From NCBI GenBank assembly GCA_947311845.1, contig CAMZMU010000062.1:50620716-50684715 (forward strand): 64,000 bases of DNA, written 5' to 3'. The notes beneath the pieces are model-generated. The model saw nothing but the letters and a program-made list of their open reading frames with translations, made no database searches and was not told the origin of the DNA. Below are positions 44,553 through 56,174 of this stretch, in pieces. Position 1 is the stretch's first letter, and each line of letters starts with the position of its first letter. The position numbers were made by a program, and so were the translations under genes. The stretch is from Poa pratensis. Taxonomy: Eukaryota; Streptophyta; Magnoliopsida; Poales; Poaceae.

Positions 44553-44949
44553 GGCGGCTGTGCTGAGTCCGAACTCGAAAGGAGAACCAGACAATCAAAC
44601 CAAACAAGATCCGGGTCGGATCTGAACTCTGAATTCCAAACATCACAAGGCGGTTGTGAACTGAAACAGCTCGTAGTTGAGGCCCATGGAGCGATAGGCC
44701 GGTCTGTACACGAACCCGCTAGATTTGGGCCAACAATAAGGCCCATGGAGGATGGGCCCAGAGCTGTTGACCTCCCCTCTCTCTCTCTCCAGTCCCACTC
44801 CCTCGGCCGCAGCCATTGTCTTCTGGCTCATCTCTCTCCTCCCCTCCCCTCGCCGTCTCCACCCAGACGCCATTAAACCCCACCTCGCCCGCGGCTGCGC
44901 CGGCGAGCGCCAACCGGAGCAGGAGCAAGCGCGCAGGAGGGGTAGCGAC

Positions 44950-47900
44950 ATGGGGACCCTCGGGCGCGCGATCTTCACGGTGGGCAAGTGGATCCGCGGC
45001 ACGGGGCAGGTCATGGACCGCCTCGGATCCACCCTCCAGGGCGGCCTCCGCGCCGAGGAGCAAGGTTACCTCCCGTCTCCGTCTTATCCCCTGTTTCCCC
45101 TTCATCCTGGCCGCCGCTTGCTCCCTAGCCGCCGCCCAATTGCTTGCTCCAGTACATCATGTGCTCGTCTAGTCGTCTGGATTCCGCGTACGCGAATAGT
45201 TGGTAAATTCGTCAGCCTCGTTGTTTCGGAGCTGTCCGGCGCCAGGTCAGGTTGATTAATTGGCATCCCCATTCGTTGATAGGCTCATAACCTTTCGAAT
45301 GTCATAGTAGCAGAGAATGAAAATGGAAGTGAAACGGATGCTGGTGGTGTGACCCGAGAGTTGAAATGGGCCTAACAGTTAGGTTCAAGTACTATTGTTC
45401 AAGGTTTAGTATTGTTTGTGTTCGCTTGCAGTATGTTCAGTTAAGTTACCTGTGAAATCTTGCGTTGCAGCTAGGGATTCTCATGTTCTAAAGCAGTTGT
45501 AGAGTGTACATTAAGCATACTAAGGCTGTTACTGTGTTTGTACTGACTTTTATTGGAATGATGTATGTATGTGCCTGTTTAAAGTGATTGTGTATCTTAA
45601 CTTATGTTCCGTAGCATCATAAACAATGACGTTTCCTCTTCGAGCTAATGCGCTGCCATAGTTCGATGTTACCATTTCCTTTGGGGCTCTTGTGTGTTAA
45701 ACTTTATGGATCATTATAAATATGAATTACTTCCGTGAGATTCGAAAACTGCATTGCTGACTGGCGGTTACGCTTTTCACCTTTTGTATGCATTTTTCAG
45801 TATCAAGGCATCGGACAATCATGAACATATTTGAGAAAGCGCCAAAAATCAATGAAGATGTTTTTGTTGCACCGAGTGCAGCCGTCATTGGTGATGTTGA
45901 GATTGGACATGGATCATCAATCTGGTATGGCTCCGTTTTGAGAGGTAACTCCTGGACTGAGTAACCATTGTCATTCTCTTGGTGATTGTCTTCTCATTCT
46001 CGTTTTCATAGTGCTTTCTTCAAACAAGGAGGTGCTCTAAATGAACTTGAGTTTGACAGCACCATCCTCAGAGTAATAATTTATATGCAAGAGTTACATA
46101 ACCATCGACTGTCATAGGATGCACGTTCTTATTGAACAGCACTAGTACATTTGGGTAGATCTTTTGGCTGTAGTCCACGATTCTGCCAACTACTGATGTT
46201 ACATGTAGTCTCAAAATTATTAAGTAATTTCAGTTCAGTGAGGATTTTCCTTGCGCGTAACTTAATCTTGTTGCGGGAAAAGTAACACAAAATTTTCTAT
46301 GGTTATGAAGCCAGAGCTTTGTAGTAGAATACTATGTTTTGCTTTCTCGGTAGCCCCAGGGTACCAATGAGAATGGTTAGCAAGAAACATATTGGCTATT
46401 CTGCAATGGTATACAGGGTGTTTTGATTAGCGCAGTACCACAGCTCCAAGCAAAGAAATTGGTTAAAAAGCCCCAACCATGTTTGGCCAGTGAACTGTTG
46501 TTTTACTCCACATGTGGAAGAATGTCTAATTACTAAACAACCTCAGAAGCATTATCATACAAAGCATCATGCACCTTTTTTGGAGGCACCGGTAACTTTA
46601 TAGAGAATTGGGTCTGCTGAGGCCTTAAGACATCTAGTGCTGGATTATCATCAGACTGCCATGCTACACCTTTATCTAGTCCATGAAGCAATAATACTTA
46701 CTAAACCAATGTTACTTCTCAACCAAGCATTCCTAGTCAAGTCCAAGAATGAAAAGGATAGTGTAATATCATGTTGTGAAAACCATTAGCTGTTATGGTT
46801 TATTATTTGCTGAACTACATAATATTCTGATGTTGACAGTGTAATCATGCTTTGCTGTTTTTGTTCTTCTCTTCAGGTGATGTCAACAGCATTCGTATTG
46901 GATCTGGATCAAATATACAAGACAACTCTCTTGTACATGTTGCAAAAACTAGCATTAGTGGGAAGGTCCTCCCAACCATAATTGGAAACAACGTTACAGT
47001 AGGTCAGTGAAGAACTTTTCCACTTGTTCTCGATTAATATTGGTAACAACTTCAGTATGCTTACTAAGATGTTGCTTTAGCTTATTCGAAGACAGTCATT
47101 GCATGTTAACTTAACCAAAAGAACTTGTCAAAATGCTCTATATCTTATTCTTGTGATTGATTTATGAATCTAAATTGCTGAAGTTCACTTTGTCTGGATG
47201 ACCGATTCTACTATACTCTTGCCTAATGTAGTAAACTTCTGCCAGGGCACAGTGCTGTTTTACATGCATGCATCATTGAGGATGAAGCTTTTGTTGGTAT
47301 GGGTGCCACTTTGCTTGACGGAGTGGTTGTTGAAAAGCACAGCATGGTTGGTGCGGGATCCCTGGTTAAGCAGAATACAAGGATTCCTTCTGGAGAGGTT
47401 ACTTTCTTGCTCTCTTGATAAGCCAATTTTCGACCTGGTAGATGGGCACTATGCGTTCAACTATCGTCATTATGTTATTTAATAGTTTTGGTCACCTTCT
47501 TACATTATAAGATGGCATTCTCCACTGAGATGTTGTTTAGAAGATTGTCATACTCCTGCTCCAAAAAATTTGCCACACACAGTTTACATAATTCAATCCA
47601 TGTATCTAGGTTAAGCCTGGAGCCATGGTTTTGGAAAGAGCAATTACATTTCGAATGCTTTACTATATAGTATAGTTAAATTAATCTGTCTGGTGTTTAG
47701 GAGCCTTTCTGCTGGAGAACAATCGAATCAAGTGTACATTGGTGTCCATATTTTAGGTTCTATGTTATGTTTGGAAGCTGGAAGTTTTTGTATTCATATT
47801 CTGGATTCAATAATTAAACTGGTTATTTCGCAGCAGCAAGACACAAATATGTTCAGCTTTATCTTTTGAAAAGAAATTAAATCCAGCTTAACTCCACTGA

Positions 47901-48214
47901 ATCATTCTATTTCCTGCCACAATTAGGTCTGGGTTGGTAATCCTGCCAAGTTCCTAAGAAAGCTTACGGAGGAGGAGATCGCCTTCATCTCCCAATCAGC
48001 AACGAACTACTTCAACTTAGCTCAAGTTCACGCAGCTGAGAATGACAAGAGCTTCGACGAGATTGAGCTTGAGAAGAAGCTGCGGAAGAAGTTTGCTCAC
48101 AAAGACGAGGAGTACGACTCGATGCTTGGAGTGGTCCGGGAGATCCCGCCGCAGCTCATCCTTCCCGACAACATCCTCCCAGACAAAGCTAAGGCGGGCG
48201 TCGTCGCTCACTGA
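44950..48214 (+). CDS. gammaCA: Mitochondrial gamma carbonic anhydrase, complex I subunit, five exons
   Basis: Exons 44950-45064, 45801-45944, 46877-47002, 47246-47397 and 47927-48214. All introns are GT-AG and the sum is 825 nt (274 aa). It starts M-G-T-L-G-R-A-I-F-T-V-G, the known N-terminus of plant gamma-CA1/2, which form a trimer on the matrix side of complex I and are needed for its assembly. The left-handed beta-helix runs through G-D-V-E-I-G-H-G-S-S-I-W-Y-G (end of exon 2) to I-P-S-G-E (exon 4). Zinc-ligand His positions are kept: His107 (L-V-H-V-A), His130 and His135 (V-G-H-S-A-V-L-H-A). The C-terminal helix has E-E-I-A-F-I-S-Q-S-A and D-E-E-Y-D-S-M-L-G. No defect is visible; this is the clearest functional gene here. 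Intron 2 is the longest (932 bp). Upstream is a CT-rich stretch (44763-44790) rather than a clear TATA box. Confidence 0.96.
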
Positions 48215-48327
48215 ACGATTCTTTTCTCGTCAAGCCGCCCCTGCTGGGATGCTTGGTGTTGTTACATGGTGACTTGGGAACACATTTGACGTCTGTTTTG
48301 GTCCTGTTGTCTGTTTTTTCCATGCCC

Positions 48328-48333
48328 AATAAA
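48328..48333 (+). terminator. Polyadenylation signal of the gamma carbonic anhydrase gene
   Basis: AATAAA, 114 bp after the stop codon at 48212-48214, followed by GT-rich sequence. Confidence 0.65.
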
Positions 48334-48593
48334 ATTTGGGTCGAGCGTTGTTGTAGGATCGACCATATACGGTACATCTCTTTTGCATTGCAATGAAGAA
48401 AAGCCAGGGGATCATTTCTATACCTTCTGTTTCTGTATGAAGTACACACTATTGAAGCAGTCATGTGTAATATCGTAGAGGCCATGGCCTCATGATTTAC
48501 TTGCTTTATTTCTTTCTTACATAATCTCACTGAATTACCTCTGATCCGTACGACTCAAAAGTCAAAACTGAAGCAGCTCCTCTTAAGCCAGTC

Positions 48594-50234
48594 TCACTTC
48601 CCGGCTGCCATGGCAGAAGCACAAAGCTTCTTGGCGTGCTCCACCGCCATGTCTACCAGCCCGTCCGTCACCACCCCCTTTGCCGCTGCAGCTGCACCGA
48701 ACCGCTCCGCCCACGCGGCCAGCAGCGGAGTCCTCGCCTCGTCGATCAACGCCACGCCGAACATCCTCCGCAGCGCCTCGAACCAGGCTAATTTTTTTAA
48801 TAATACATTATTTTTCCTAATTTCCAGAAATAATATGTGTTTCTAGCAAATTTCACAAATAATACAGCCTCTGCTGCACCCTAGCCGATAGGACCCCCGT
48901 CGGCCCCGTCGTAGCCGACGAGCTGGTCGGCCGTGGGCAGAGCACCTACTCGGCCACGGCGTGGTCGATAGGCCCTGCTCGGCACCACCAGAGCCGACTG
49001 ATTGCATGCAACCTGTAGCTCGATCCACGTCCATGGCTGCACTCCATGGCGGAGAGTTGGTGGCGCGAGGGCCGCCGCCATGGGTCACGGCAAGCCTTAC
49101 CGCCATGTCTGCAAGCTAGCCCTATCTCTACTCCTTCCATTCCCTACCTCGGCGCCACCTCTTCCCTCCTCTGCATCACGGGAATGAGCTCGCCCCGAGC
49201 TGCTCTCCGTCCGGTCACGACGACGACGCCGTCGCCTCAAGCCTCGCTGAGCTCCAAGATCATGTCCTAGAGATACGCCTCGACCTCTTCTACGGGGAGA
49301 CATGAAGAACAGGAGCCGGATCAAGAAGCTGCCAGGAGCTAGCTGTTCACGTTCACGTACTTGTACAGAATTGATCCAGCAGCTGCTTGCGTAGCTAGCT
49401 CAATCCAAGTTTGGATGCGGAGGGCCCTTATCGGTTGCGCCGTGGCCAACCAGCCTTATCGACTTCGGCGGTGCCGATTAGTGCCCGCACCTGGCAACCA
49501 ACACATTGGCACACCTACTCGGCTATACACTGAATGACAGGGTCTGCTCGGCTATGCCGCGGCCGACAGGGGCTGCTCGGCTTAGCCACAACCGAGGGTG
49601 TATTATATCTGAAATTTCCTCAAAATGCATATTATTTATCAAATTTATTTTAAAAAATGTATTACCAGAACAAATTGCTCCCAAGCACGAGGTCGAGGTA
49701 CCCGACACCGTCCCCGCCGAAGAACGCCACCACCGTTCGAGCACTCGGCGAAGGCCTCCTCCAGGCGCTCCACCATCTCGGACGCCTCGCCGGCCCTTCC
49801 CGCCCTCTCCTCCTCCGTCGCCGCCATCATGACCCTGCCCCAGGCCGGGAACAGCTCGTCGACGTAGGCGGCCCAGAACCGAGCGGCGGCGCGCTCGCGT
49901 GCCCCGGCGGGGAGGAGCGTCGGCGCGCAGCCGGTCCAGACCTCGTCATCGCAGACGGGCCTGCCGGCATGGATGAGCACGGGACCTTCCGGTGCACGGG
50001 GTTGCAGGCGAGGAGGAGGTCGCTCTTGGCGGCGAGGTCCTCCTCGACGTACTCGTAGCCCACGCCCTTGGCGTCCAGCGCCATGCGCACGCGGGCCACG
50101 AACGGGCTCAGACGCAGGCCCAGCAGCTTCACGTCTCCTTCCCATAGTATGCTCCTTCCCCGCCCACCATTGCCGCTGTTCTCTTCTCGGTTTCCACGTT
50201 GATCTCTAGCTCCTGGTCTTCTCTGTGAAAGCAT
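48594..50234 (-). pseudogene. GSTU-like: Tau-class glutathione S-transferase pseudogene
   Basis: The parent protein would conjugate glutathione to electrophiles in the cytosol. The N-domain is at about 50145-49960: [24 protein letters not shown] and N-P-V-H-R-K-V-P. A lost C after K-V-P shifts the frame. I-H-A-G-R-P-V-C follows, but about ten codons after C-D-D-E are missing. [10 protein letters not shown] leads into the C-domain. A second shift occurs near G-G-V-L. After G-S-N-L the gene is cut by an ~875-bp TE and resumes at 48787 with W-F-E-A-L-R-R-M-F-G, then L-L-A-A-W-A-E-R-F, to the stop at 48594. The catalytic Ser region is present. A TATA box is at 50281-50273. ATG at 50234 is the first in-frame start, giving an unusually long N-terminal extension. 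Confidence 0.85.
48788..49662. mobile_element. TIR element inside the GST pseudogene
   Basis: Inverted ends of about 65 bp, both with TAATACATT, then AAATAATATG, AAATTTCA and TAATACA, surround a GC-rich core. ACCAG occurs at both junctions and may be a 5-bp target duplication. GST codons resume on each side. The core has repeated (C)TCGGC(T/C) motifs and no recognisable ORF. Superfamily unknown. Confidence 0.6.
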
Positions 50235-50272
50235 TTGTTGTAGCTTCGCGTTTCTACTGGTGTTTATAACCT

Positions 50273-50281
50273 TATATATAA
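50273..50281 (-). promoter_or_regulatory. TATA box of the GST pseudogene
   Basis: The minus strand reads CTTTATATATAAGG, about 40 bp upstream of the in-frame ATG at 50234. Confidence 0.5.
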
Positions 50282-52370
50282 AGGGAGGACATCTCCACCC
50301 CCTCTCCAGCAGGCCACGTCACCCTTTTTTTCCTTCCCGTCGGATCGAAGCAACGGACGACTTTGATCGAGCCACGTCGCCCCCCGCGCGTGTTACTGTT
50401 CCTGGCAACAGTAGGTGCACATCCGCACCAATCAGCGAGCTCCACGTCATCCGGTCACAGCCGGTGGAACCGGTGACCACCCAGTGACCCCTCACGCACG
50501 ATTTTTGACGCAACAATTTATAAAAAAAAAACCCCTCAGAAGAACCTTTTCGTAAATTGGAAACAACTCAGGGACCTCCATGAAAAAATGCCGCCACAAT
50601 CCCTCTCCCTCTTCTCCTCTCCCCGCGCGAGCTCGAGCTCGCCGGCGCCGCCGACGCGCCCCGCCGTCCCTCCGCCCCTCCCCGGTCAGATCGAAGGCCA
50701 CGGAGAGCTCCGCTCTCACGTCCTCCACCTCGCCGCAGATAGGCTGCCGGGACGCCGCATCCGCGCCGGATTTCTCGCCGCCGCGCTCGCCGTCCGCCGC
50801 CACGGATTTCCTCGCCGCTGGCCGCTCCGGCGACCAAATGGTCCGGGCCGCCGCCCCTACGGCTCCCCTCCATCTCCTCTGGCGGCTCCTCACGGCCCCA
50901 GGCTGGCGCGCGCGCTCGCTTGCTCGAGCGCGAGCTCGGCAGCGCCGCCGCGGCTGCGTCCGCAGCCAGCGGTTGACGTCACGTGCTGACGTCACCGCGG
51001 GCCCACCTGTCAGGCTCCTCCCATTTCCCGTAAATGATTTTCAAAAATACGAAAACCCTGACGTGTGGGTCCCGCCTGTCAGAAATTTCGCAATTACAGA
51101 AAATACAGAAATTTGCAAAATTTATAACTTTCAAACTGTACTTCAGAATAATGCAAATAATATATCAAAATTTGCACAAAATTGAAAGCTTTACAACTGT
51201 TGCATCTCCCTGTATGATTAACCAACTTGCAGTCCTGTTTAAAATATGTGCATTTTTCTCTCTACTCATAAATCACATTTTCCATCAATTTTCTTTTCAG
51301 AAAAAAAAATGACAGGACATTCGACAGTATATAAAAAAAACACAGTAATCTCAAAACCAATATAAATTTAACAAAGTTGCATAAAAAATATCTATTGTAC
51401 ACAAAAGTGAAACTAAGAAATTTTCAAAATTTTCACGAAAACAAAGAAGTATTCATTTTGTTGGTGATTTGTTGGACAATTTTTCCAACTAATTCATTCT
51501 TAACAGAAAATATTCAATATTTTTAATAAATTTCAAAATAGATTTCAGACAAGATTTGTGATATTTTCCCAATAAACATTTTCCCCCTTTTAAATCACAT
51601 TTTCCATCAATTTTCTTTTCAGAAAAAAAATAACAGGACATTCGACGGTATATAAAAAAAACACAGTAATCTCAAAACCAATATAAATTTAACAAAGTTG
51701 CATAAAAAATATCCATTGTACACAAAAGTGAAACTAAGGAATTTTCAAAAATTTCACGAAAACTAAGAAGTATTCATTTTTTTGATGATTTGTTGGACAA
51801 TATTTCCAACTAATTCTTTCTTAACAGAAAATATTCAATATTTTCAATAAATTTCAAAATAGATTTCAGACAAGATTTGTGATATTTTCACAATAAACAT
51901 TTTCCCCCTTTTCGTCAGGAAAATATACCCACCGTATCAAACTGACTAATATTTGGAGATAACCATAAAATATTTCCTCCAATTATGGTGTTAAATAAAA
52001 AAATAACCACAATTGATCGTTTCAATTTAGTTAATATATTTGGATGTAACATAACTTAACTATCTCTAATTTTGTATTTAAAATTTTAAAATAATTGATT
52101 AGATAAATGTTTGGAATAAATGCAAATTCATTCCCTCTAATTATGTGTTGAATTTTACAATACAAATCTTAATAACTTTCCAACTTGACCAATTTTTTGA
52201 ACCTTAACATTTTGATCCATCTAGACATGTCTAGACATGTTGCAACCATGTTTTGCATGAACTGACGCGATCACCCTTTATGTTTACGTGCCAAACTGCA
52301 TGAGTGCACTCGTGTCATGCCACCGAGCGCGAACTGGACGCGAACTGGACGCTCTGGGACACGAAAAACA
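50282..52370. other. Non-coding region: GC-rich block then AT-rich block
   Basis: 50.32-51.0 kb is GC-rich with overlapping frames on both strands and no recognisable domain; its simple Ser/Arg/Pro/Ala content suggests a TE end rather than a gene. 51.0-52.3 kb is AT-rich. A tandem duplication inside is listed separately. Confidence 0.4.
51270..51913. repeat. Tandem duplication, two copies of ~322 bp
   Basis: Copy 1 (51270-51591) and copy 2 (51592-51913) both start AAATCACATTTTCCATC and end in a C-rich run then TTTT. They differ at only a few positions, so the duplication is recent. Confidence 0.85.
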
Positions 52371-53125
52371 AACGAAAACTGTTTAAAATATGAAAATGAA
52401 AAAGTAAGTTCAGATCCTTCTTATTCACCCCAAAATGAAGCTTTCATGAGTTTTGGCAAATCTAAAACCCCTTCTCTTCACCCTTGACTTCATACGACAT
52501 AGTTTGAGATATCACATTAGATACGTGAATTTTACGTTTGAATGTATATAGACCTTGTTTATCAACTTGAATCGTTAGTATACGACATAAGAAGACTATG
52601 TGCGCAGGTTTTTCCTTTTTTTGAATTTTTGAATCTCATTTCAAATATTGGTCGAACCAAACTTTGACCAACATTTAAACAAGTTTAAAACATGAAAATG
52701 AAAAACTAAGCCTGGATCCTTCTTAGTCACTTCAAAATAAAACTTTGGTGAGGTTTTTGAAATTTTCATGTTGCAGATCCAAAACCCCTTCTCTCCATTC
52801 TTGACTTCATGCAACATAGTTTGAGATATATCACATAAGATACATGAATTTTTCGTTTGAATGTATATAGATCTTGTTTATCAACTTGAATCGTTAGTGT
52901 ATGACATAAGAAGACTATGTGCGCTGGTTTTTCTTTTTTTGATTGTTTTTGAATTTTTTATGCTCATTTCAAATATTGGTCAAACCTAACTTTGACCAAC
53001 ATTTAAACAAGTTTAAAACATGAAAATGAAAAACTAAGCCTGGATCCTTCTTAGTCACTCTAAAATGAAACTTTGGTGATGTTTTTGAAATTTCCATGTT
53101 GCCAATCCAAAACCCCTTCTCTTCA

Positions 53126-54193
53126 GGGCATCTCCACTCGTCCCCTAGCGCCCCCCAGGGCCCAAAATAGCGTCGTTTTTCTACCAGTCGCCCCCCAGGA
53201 GACCAAATAGCGCCGTTTTGGCGTCGGCGCACCCAAGCCAAACCCGGCCCGTTGGGTTCCGCCCGGGGGGAAAACTGGCGCGCAAAAATGGCGGGCCAGC
53301 TCTGTCAGCGACGTGGGCGAAATGGCGCGAAACAGAAACGCCCGTGAGCGGCCGCGTCCTCATCCTCTCGGCTCCCGCGCCGGTCAAAGGATGTCAGAGT
53401 AATGGCGTGGCAAGCGCCCAGTGAGCAGCCGTCGCCTCGCCGTCCAATCACGGGGCACGCGGCGCAGTAATGACGCGCCACCGCCCCTCCGTCTGGCCTT
53501 CCACCGCGCTATAAATCCTCCCCTACTCGCCGTGCACAGCCACACCATTCTCTCGCCGTCTTCCTCTCTCTCGCCTCGAGCTCTCCTCTCTCGCCCAGCC
53601 CAAGACCGATGGCCGAGCATTTCCCCAGCGACGACGCCGCCGCAAACGGCGCATCCTCGAGGAAGTGGAGCGCAATCGCGCGGCGGCGCAGCGCCAGCGC
53701 GAGCGCCGCGAGCGCGCGGCCGACCCTCGCCGTTGCATTCCACCTCCGCCCCCGGAGTACTACATCCTTGACCCAAGCGACGAGGACGAGGAGGTGCCCG
53801 CGCCAACGACCAGCAGGTGGCACGGCGGAGACGACGACGCAGGCCCCAGCAACGCCGCTGGGAGCGGCTCCGACGATGACGGCGGCGACAGCGGCGACTA
53901 CAGCCACCTCATCTATAGCCACTTGGGCATGTAGACGGCGTAGATCGCCAAGTTATCTTTTTTAATTTTTTATTTTAGTTTCTACCTATGTAATCGGCGA
54001 ATTTCGCCTAAATATGAATGAATTCGCCTAAATTTCGCCAAAACAGTTTTTTTTTAATTTTCAGCCCAAAGTCTTGGGTTTGGGCACGGCTAGGAATTGG
54101 CCCCCCCCAAGGAACCAAAATGGCGCCGTTGCCCCCAGGCCGGCCAAAATAGCGCCGTTTTCGGCCTGGGGGGCACAACGAGTGGAGATGCCC
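53126..54193 (+). mobile_element. Tourist-like element (1068 bp), TSD TCA, with its own gene
   Basis: Ends GGGCATCTCCACTCGT and the inverse ACGAGTGGAGATGCCC, flanked by TCA at 53123-53125 and 54194-54196. Array sequence is continuous across it after removal. It carries a TATA box (TATAAAT, 53510-53516), an ORF and a 3' AT-rich region, so it looks like a complete transcription unit. Confidence 0.85.
53609..53934 (+). pseudogene. Small acidic/basic protein gene of the Tourist-like element, one frameshift
   Basis: ATG at 53609 (M-A-E-H-F-P-S-D-D-A-A-A), 93 bp after the TATA box. After about 53640 the coding-like frame shifts by one. It gives a charged helix (E-E-V-E-R-N-R-A-A-A-Q-R-Q-R-E-R-R), then E-Y-Y-I-L-D-P-S-D-E-D-E-E, a Ser/Gly/Asp-rich linker and the end H-L-I-Y-S-H-L-G-M at 53934. 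No catalytic domain. It could be a host gene captured by the element or an accessory gene; unknown. Confidence 0.55.
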
Positions 54194-54965
54194 TCACCCT
54201 TATGTTCATACGACATAGTTTGAGATATCACATTAGATACGTGATTTTTTCGCCTGAATGTATATAGACCTTTTTTATCAACTTGAATCGTTAGTATACA
54301 ACATAAGAAGACTATGTGCATAGGTTTTTCCTTTTTTTGATTTTTTTTGAATTTTTGAAGCTCATTTCAAATATTGGTCAAACCGAACTTTGACCAACAT
54401 TTAAACAAGCTTAAAACATGAAAATGAAAAACTAAGTTTGGATCCTTCTTAGTCACTTCGAAATGAAAATTTGGTGAGTTTTTGAAATTTTCATGTTGCA
54501 AATCCAAAACCCCTTCTCTCCACTCTTGACTTCATGCAACATAGTTTGAGATATCACATTAGATACGTGATTTTTTCGCCTGAATGTATATAGACCTTGT
54601 TTATCAACTTGAATCGTTAGTATACGACATAAGAAGACTATGTGCGCAGGTTTTTCCTTTTTTTTTAATTTTTTAATCTCATTTCAAATATTGGTCAAAC
54701 CGAACTTTGACCAACATTTAAACAAGCTTAAAACATGAAAATGAAAAACTAAGTCTGGATCCTTCTTAGTCACTTCAAAAAGAAACTTTGGTGAGGTTTT
54801 GAAATTTTCATGTTGCAAATCCAAAACCCCTTCTCTCCACTCCTGACTTCATGCAACATAGTTTGAGATATATCACATCAGATACATGAATTTTTCGTTT
54901 GAATGTATATAGACCTTGTTTATCAACTTGAATCGTTAGTGTGTGACATAAGAAGACTATGTGCG

Positions 54966-56174
54966 TGATGCATGTAAAATGCATACATGAACTTTGCATT
55001 ATATTACTTATATTTCAATCATATTTGCATCATATGAGGGTTATATCATTATTTTATATTGATTTTGGGAATATTTCATTGTTTCCCTATTTTTCTGGAA
55101 TTAACCCTGCACAGGCAGAAAACCCTATTTTCTATATTTTGATGTTTCGGGGACCCAAACGACGTACAAATGACCTGGAAATTTCCGAGCATCAGTTTTT
55201 GGAAGGAACAAAGCGTGAGAGCGAAGGAAGCGAACGAACGGAGGCCCGAGGGCCAGAAGAGGGGGGCCCACGCGGCCAGATTCCTTGGCCGCGTGGGACC
55301 CACCAACTTGGCCCTCGTGGCTCCGTTGCCGTCGATCTTTCTTCCCGAGCCTCCGTCTTGACCTAAAAACGACTATAAAAATAGTCCCCGACGCACTTCG
55401 GAAAGGAGCGCCGCAGAAACACAGAAACCACGAAACAGAGACCTGGAGTTGCAGATTGGAGGGGGAAAACTCCGGCGGGGCGCTACCGGCGTGGTCTCCA
55501 TCTTCTCCAACGACTTCTCCACCGTCTCCATGATGAAGAGGGAGTAGTCCACCGCTGGACTATGGGTTTGTGGAAGTAACTTATGTATCTCTCCTCTCTT
55601 GAGCTTCACTAATTAGTACCGTATGAGCTGCTGAACATGATTACGGTCATCTATGTAATATCTTTGTGGTGGATCTTTTTATGAGTTAATATATGTTTGA
55701 GATTGCAATAGTTTTGTTTCAGTTATGAAAGTAGATGCATATTATGTACCCCGTTCTTGTTTACTTTTTTTGATCAAGCATGTGTATGAGAGCGTGTGAG
55801 GGGGAACGTGTGCATTAGTTGGAGTAACGGGGGGTGGCTAGTGCGGTGAACGTGAGAGAAAGTTCCACGATCCACTTGGTTTTTTTTTACCTTACTTTGT
55901 TGCCTCACTAGGAATAAAAAAAAATAACTTGCTACCGGAGATGTGGGTGTGACCATTGCCACTACTCCATGACTAGATCTAGCATGTTCTTATTTTAACT
56001 TCATGTCATGATACTTAATGCTATGCTCTGATTTATCTTAATTATTAAGGTGTTATGATTTAGTTCGCATCTTGGTGGAGTATAAGAGAGATTAATAAAC
56101 AAAAGATATCTATGTTAGGATGTGATGACCATATAATTAGTAACTTGTCATGAAACCTATTTGTTGCAATCTCA
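54966..56174. repeat. LTR copy, truncated at its right
   Basis: Starts TGATGCATGTAAAATGCATAC like the solo LTR at 22380 and follows it through the CCACGCGGCC hairpin (55266-55299) and the CTGGAGTTGCAGATTGG region to about 55670, then diverges. GTGCG precedes it, but no matching TSD or ...TATCA end is found. The CACTA terminus at 56175 probably interrupts it. Confidence 0.65.

Larger units (their letters stand above)
52371..54965 (-). repeat. Tandem array of ~320-bp units, interrupted by a Tourist-like element
   Basis: Five units marked by GACTATGTGCG at 52594, 52913, 54310, 54636 and 54954. The period is 318-326 bp once the 1068-bp insertion and its 3-bp TSD are removed. The reverse complement matches the array at 20.2-21.4 kb (GTGACTAAGAAGGATCCA, GTTGGTCAAA). 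An LTR inserted at 54966 cuts the fifth unit. Confidence 0.9.

Noticed and set aside
44140..44646. 168-aa minus-strand ORF overlapping the small divergent gene
   Set aside because: It runs across the TATA box and the start of the better-placed 66-aa ORF and is Arg/Ser/Ala-rich; the shorter ORF has a more natural start context.
50492..51185. Several 100-200 aa ORFs in both strands at 50.5-51.2 kb
   Set aside because: Overlapping frames of biased GC-rich sequence with no domain; more likely a TE end or leader.
20222..54965. The two inverted repeat arrays as ends of one giant CACTA or MULE of about 35 kb
   Set aside because: The first array is enclosed by MULE ends with a matching TSD at 17108 and 24834, so it cannot also be the end of a larger element; no termini support the idea.
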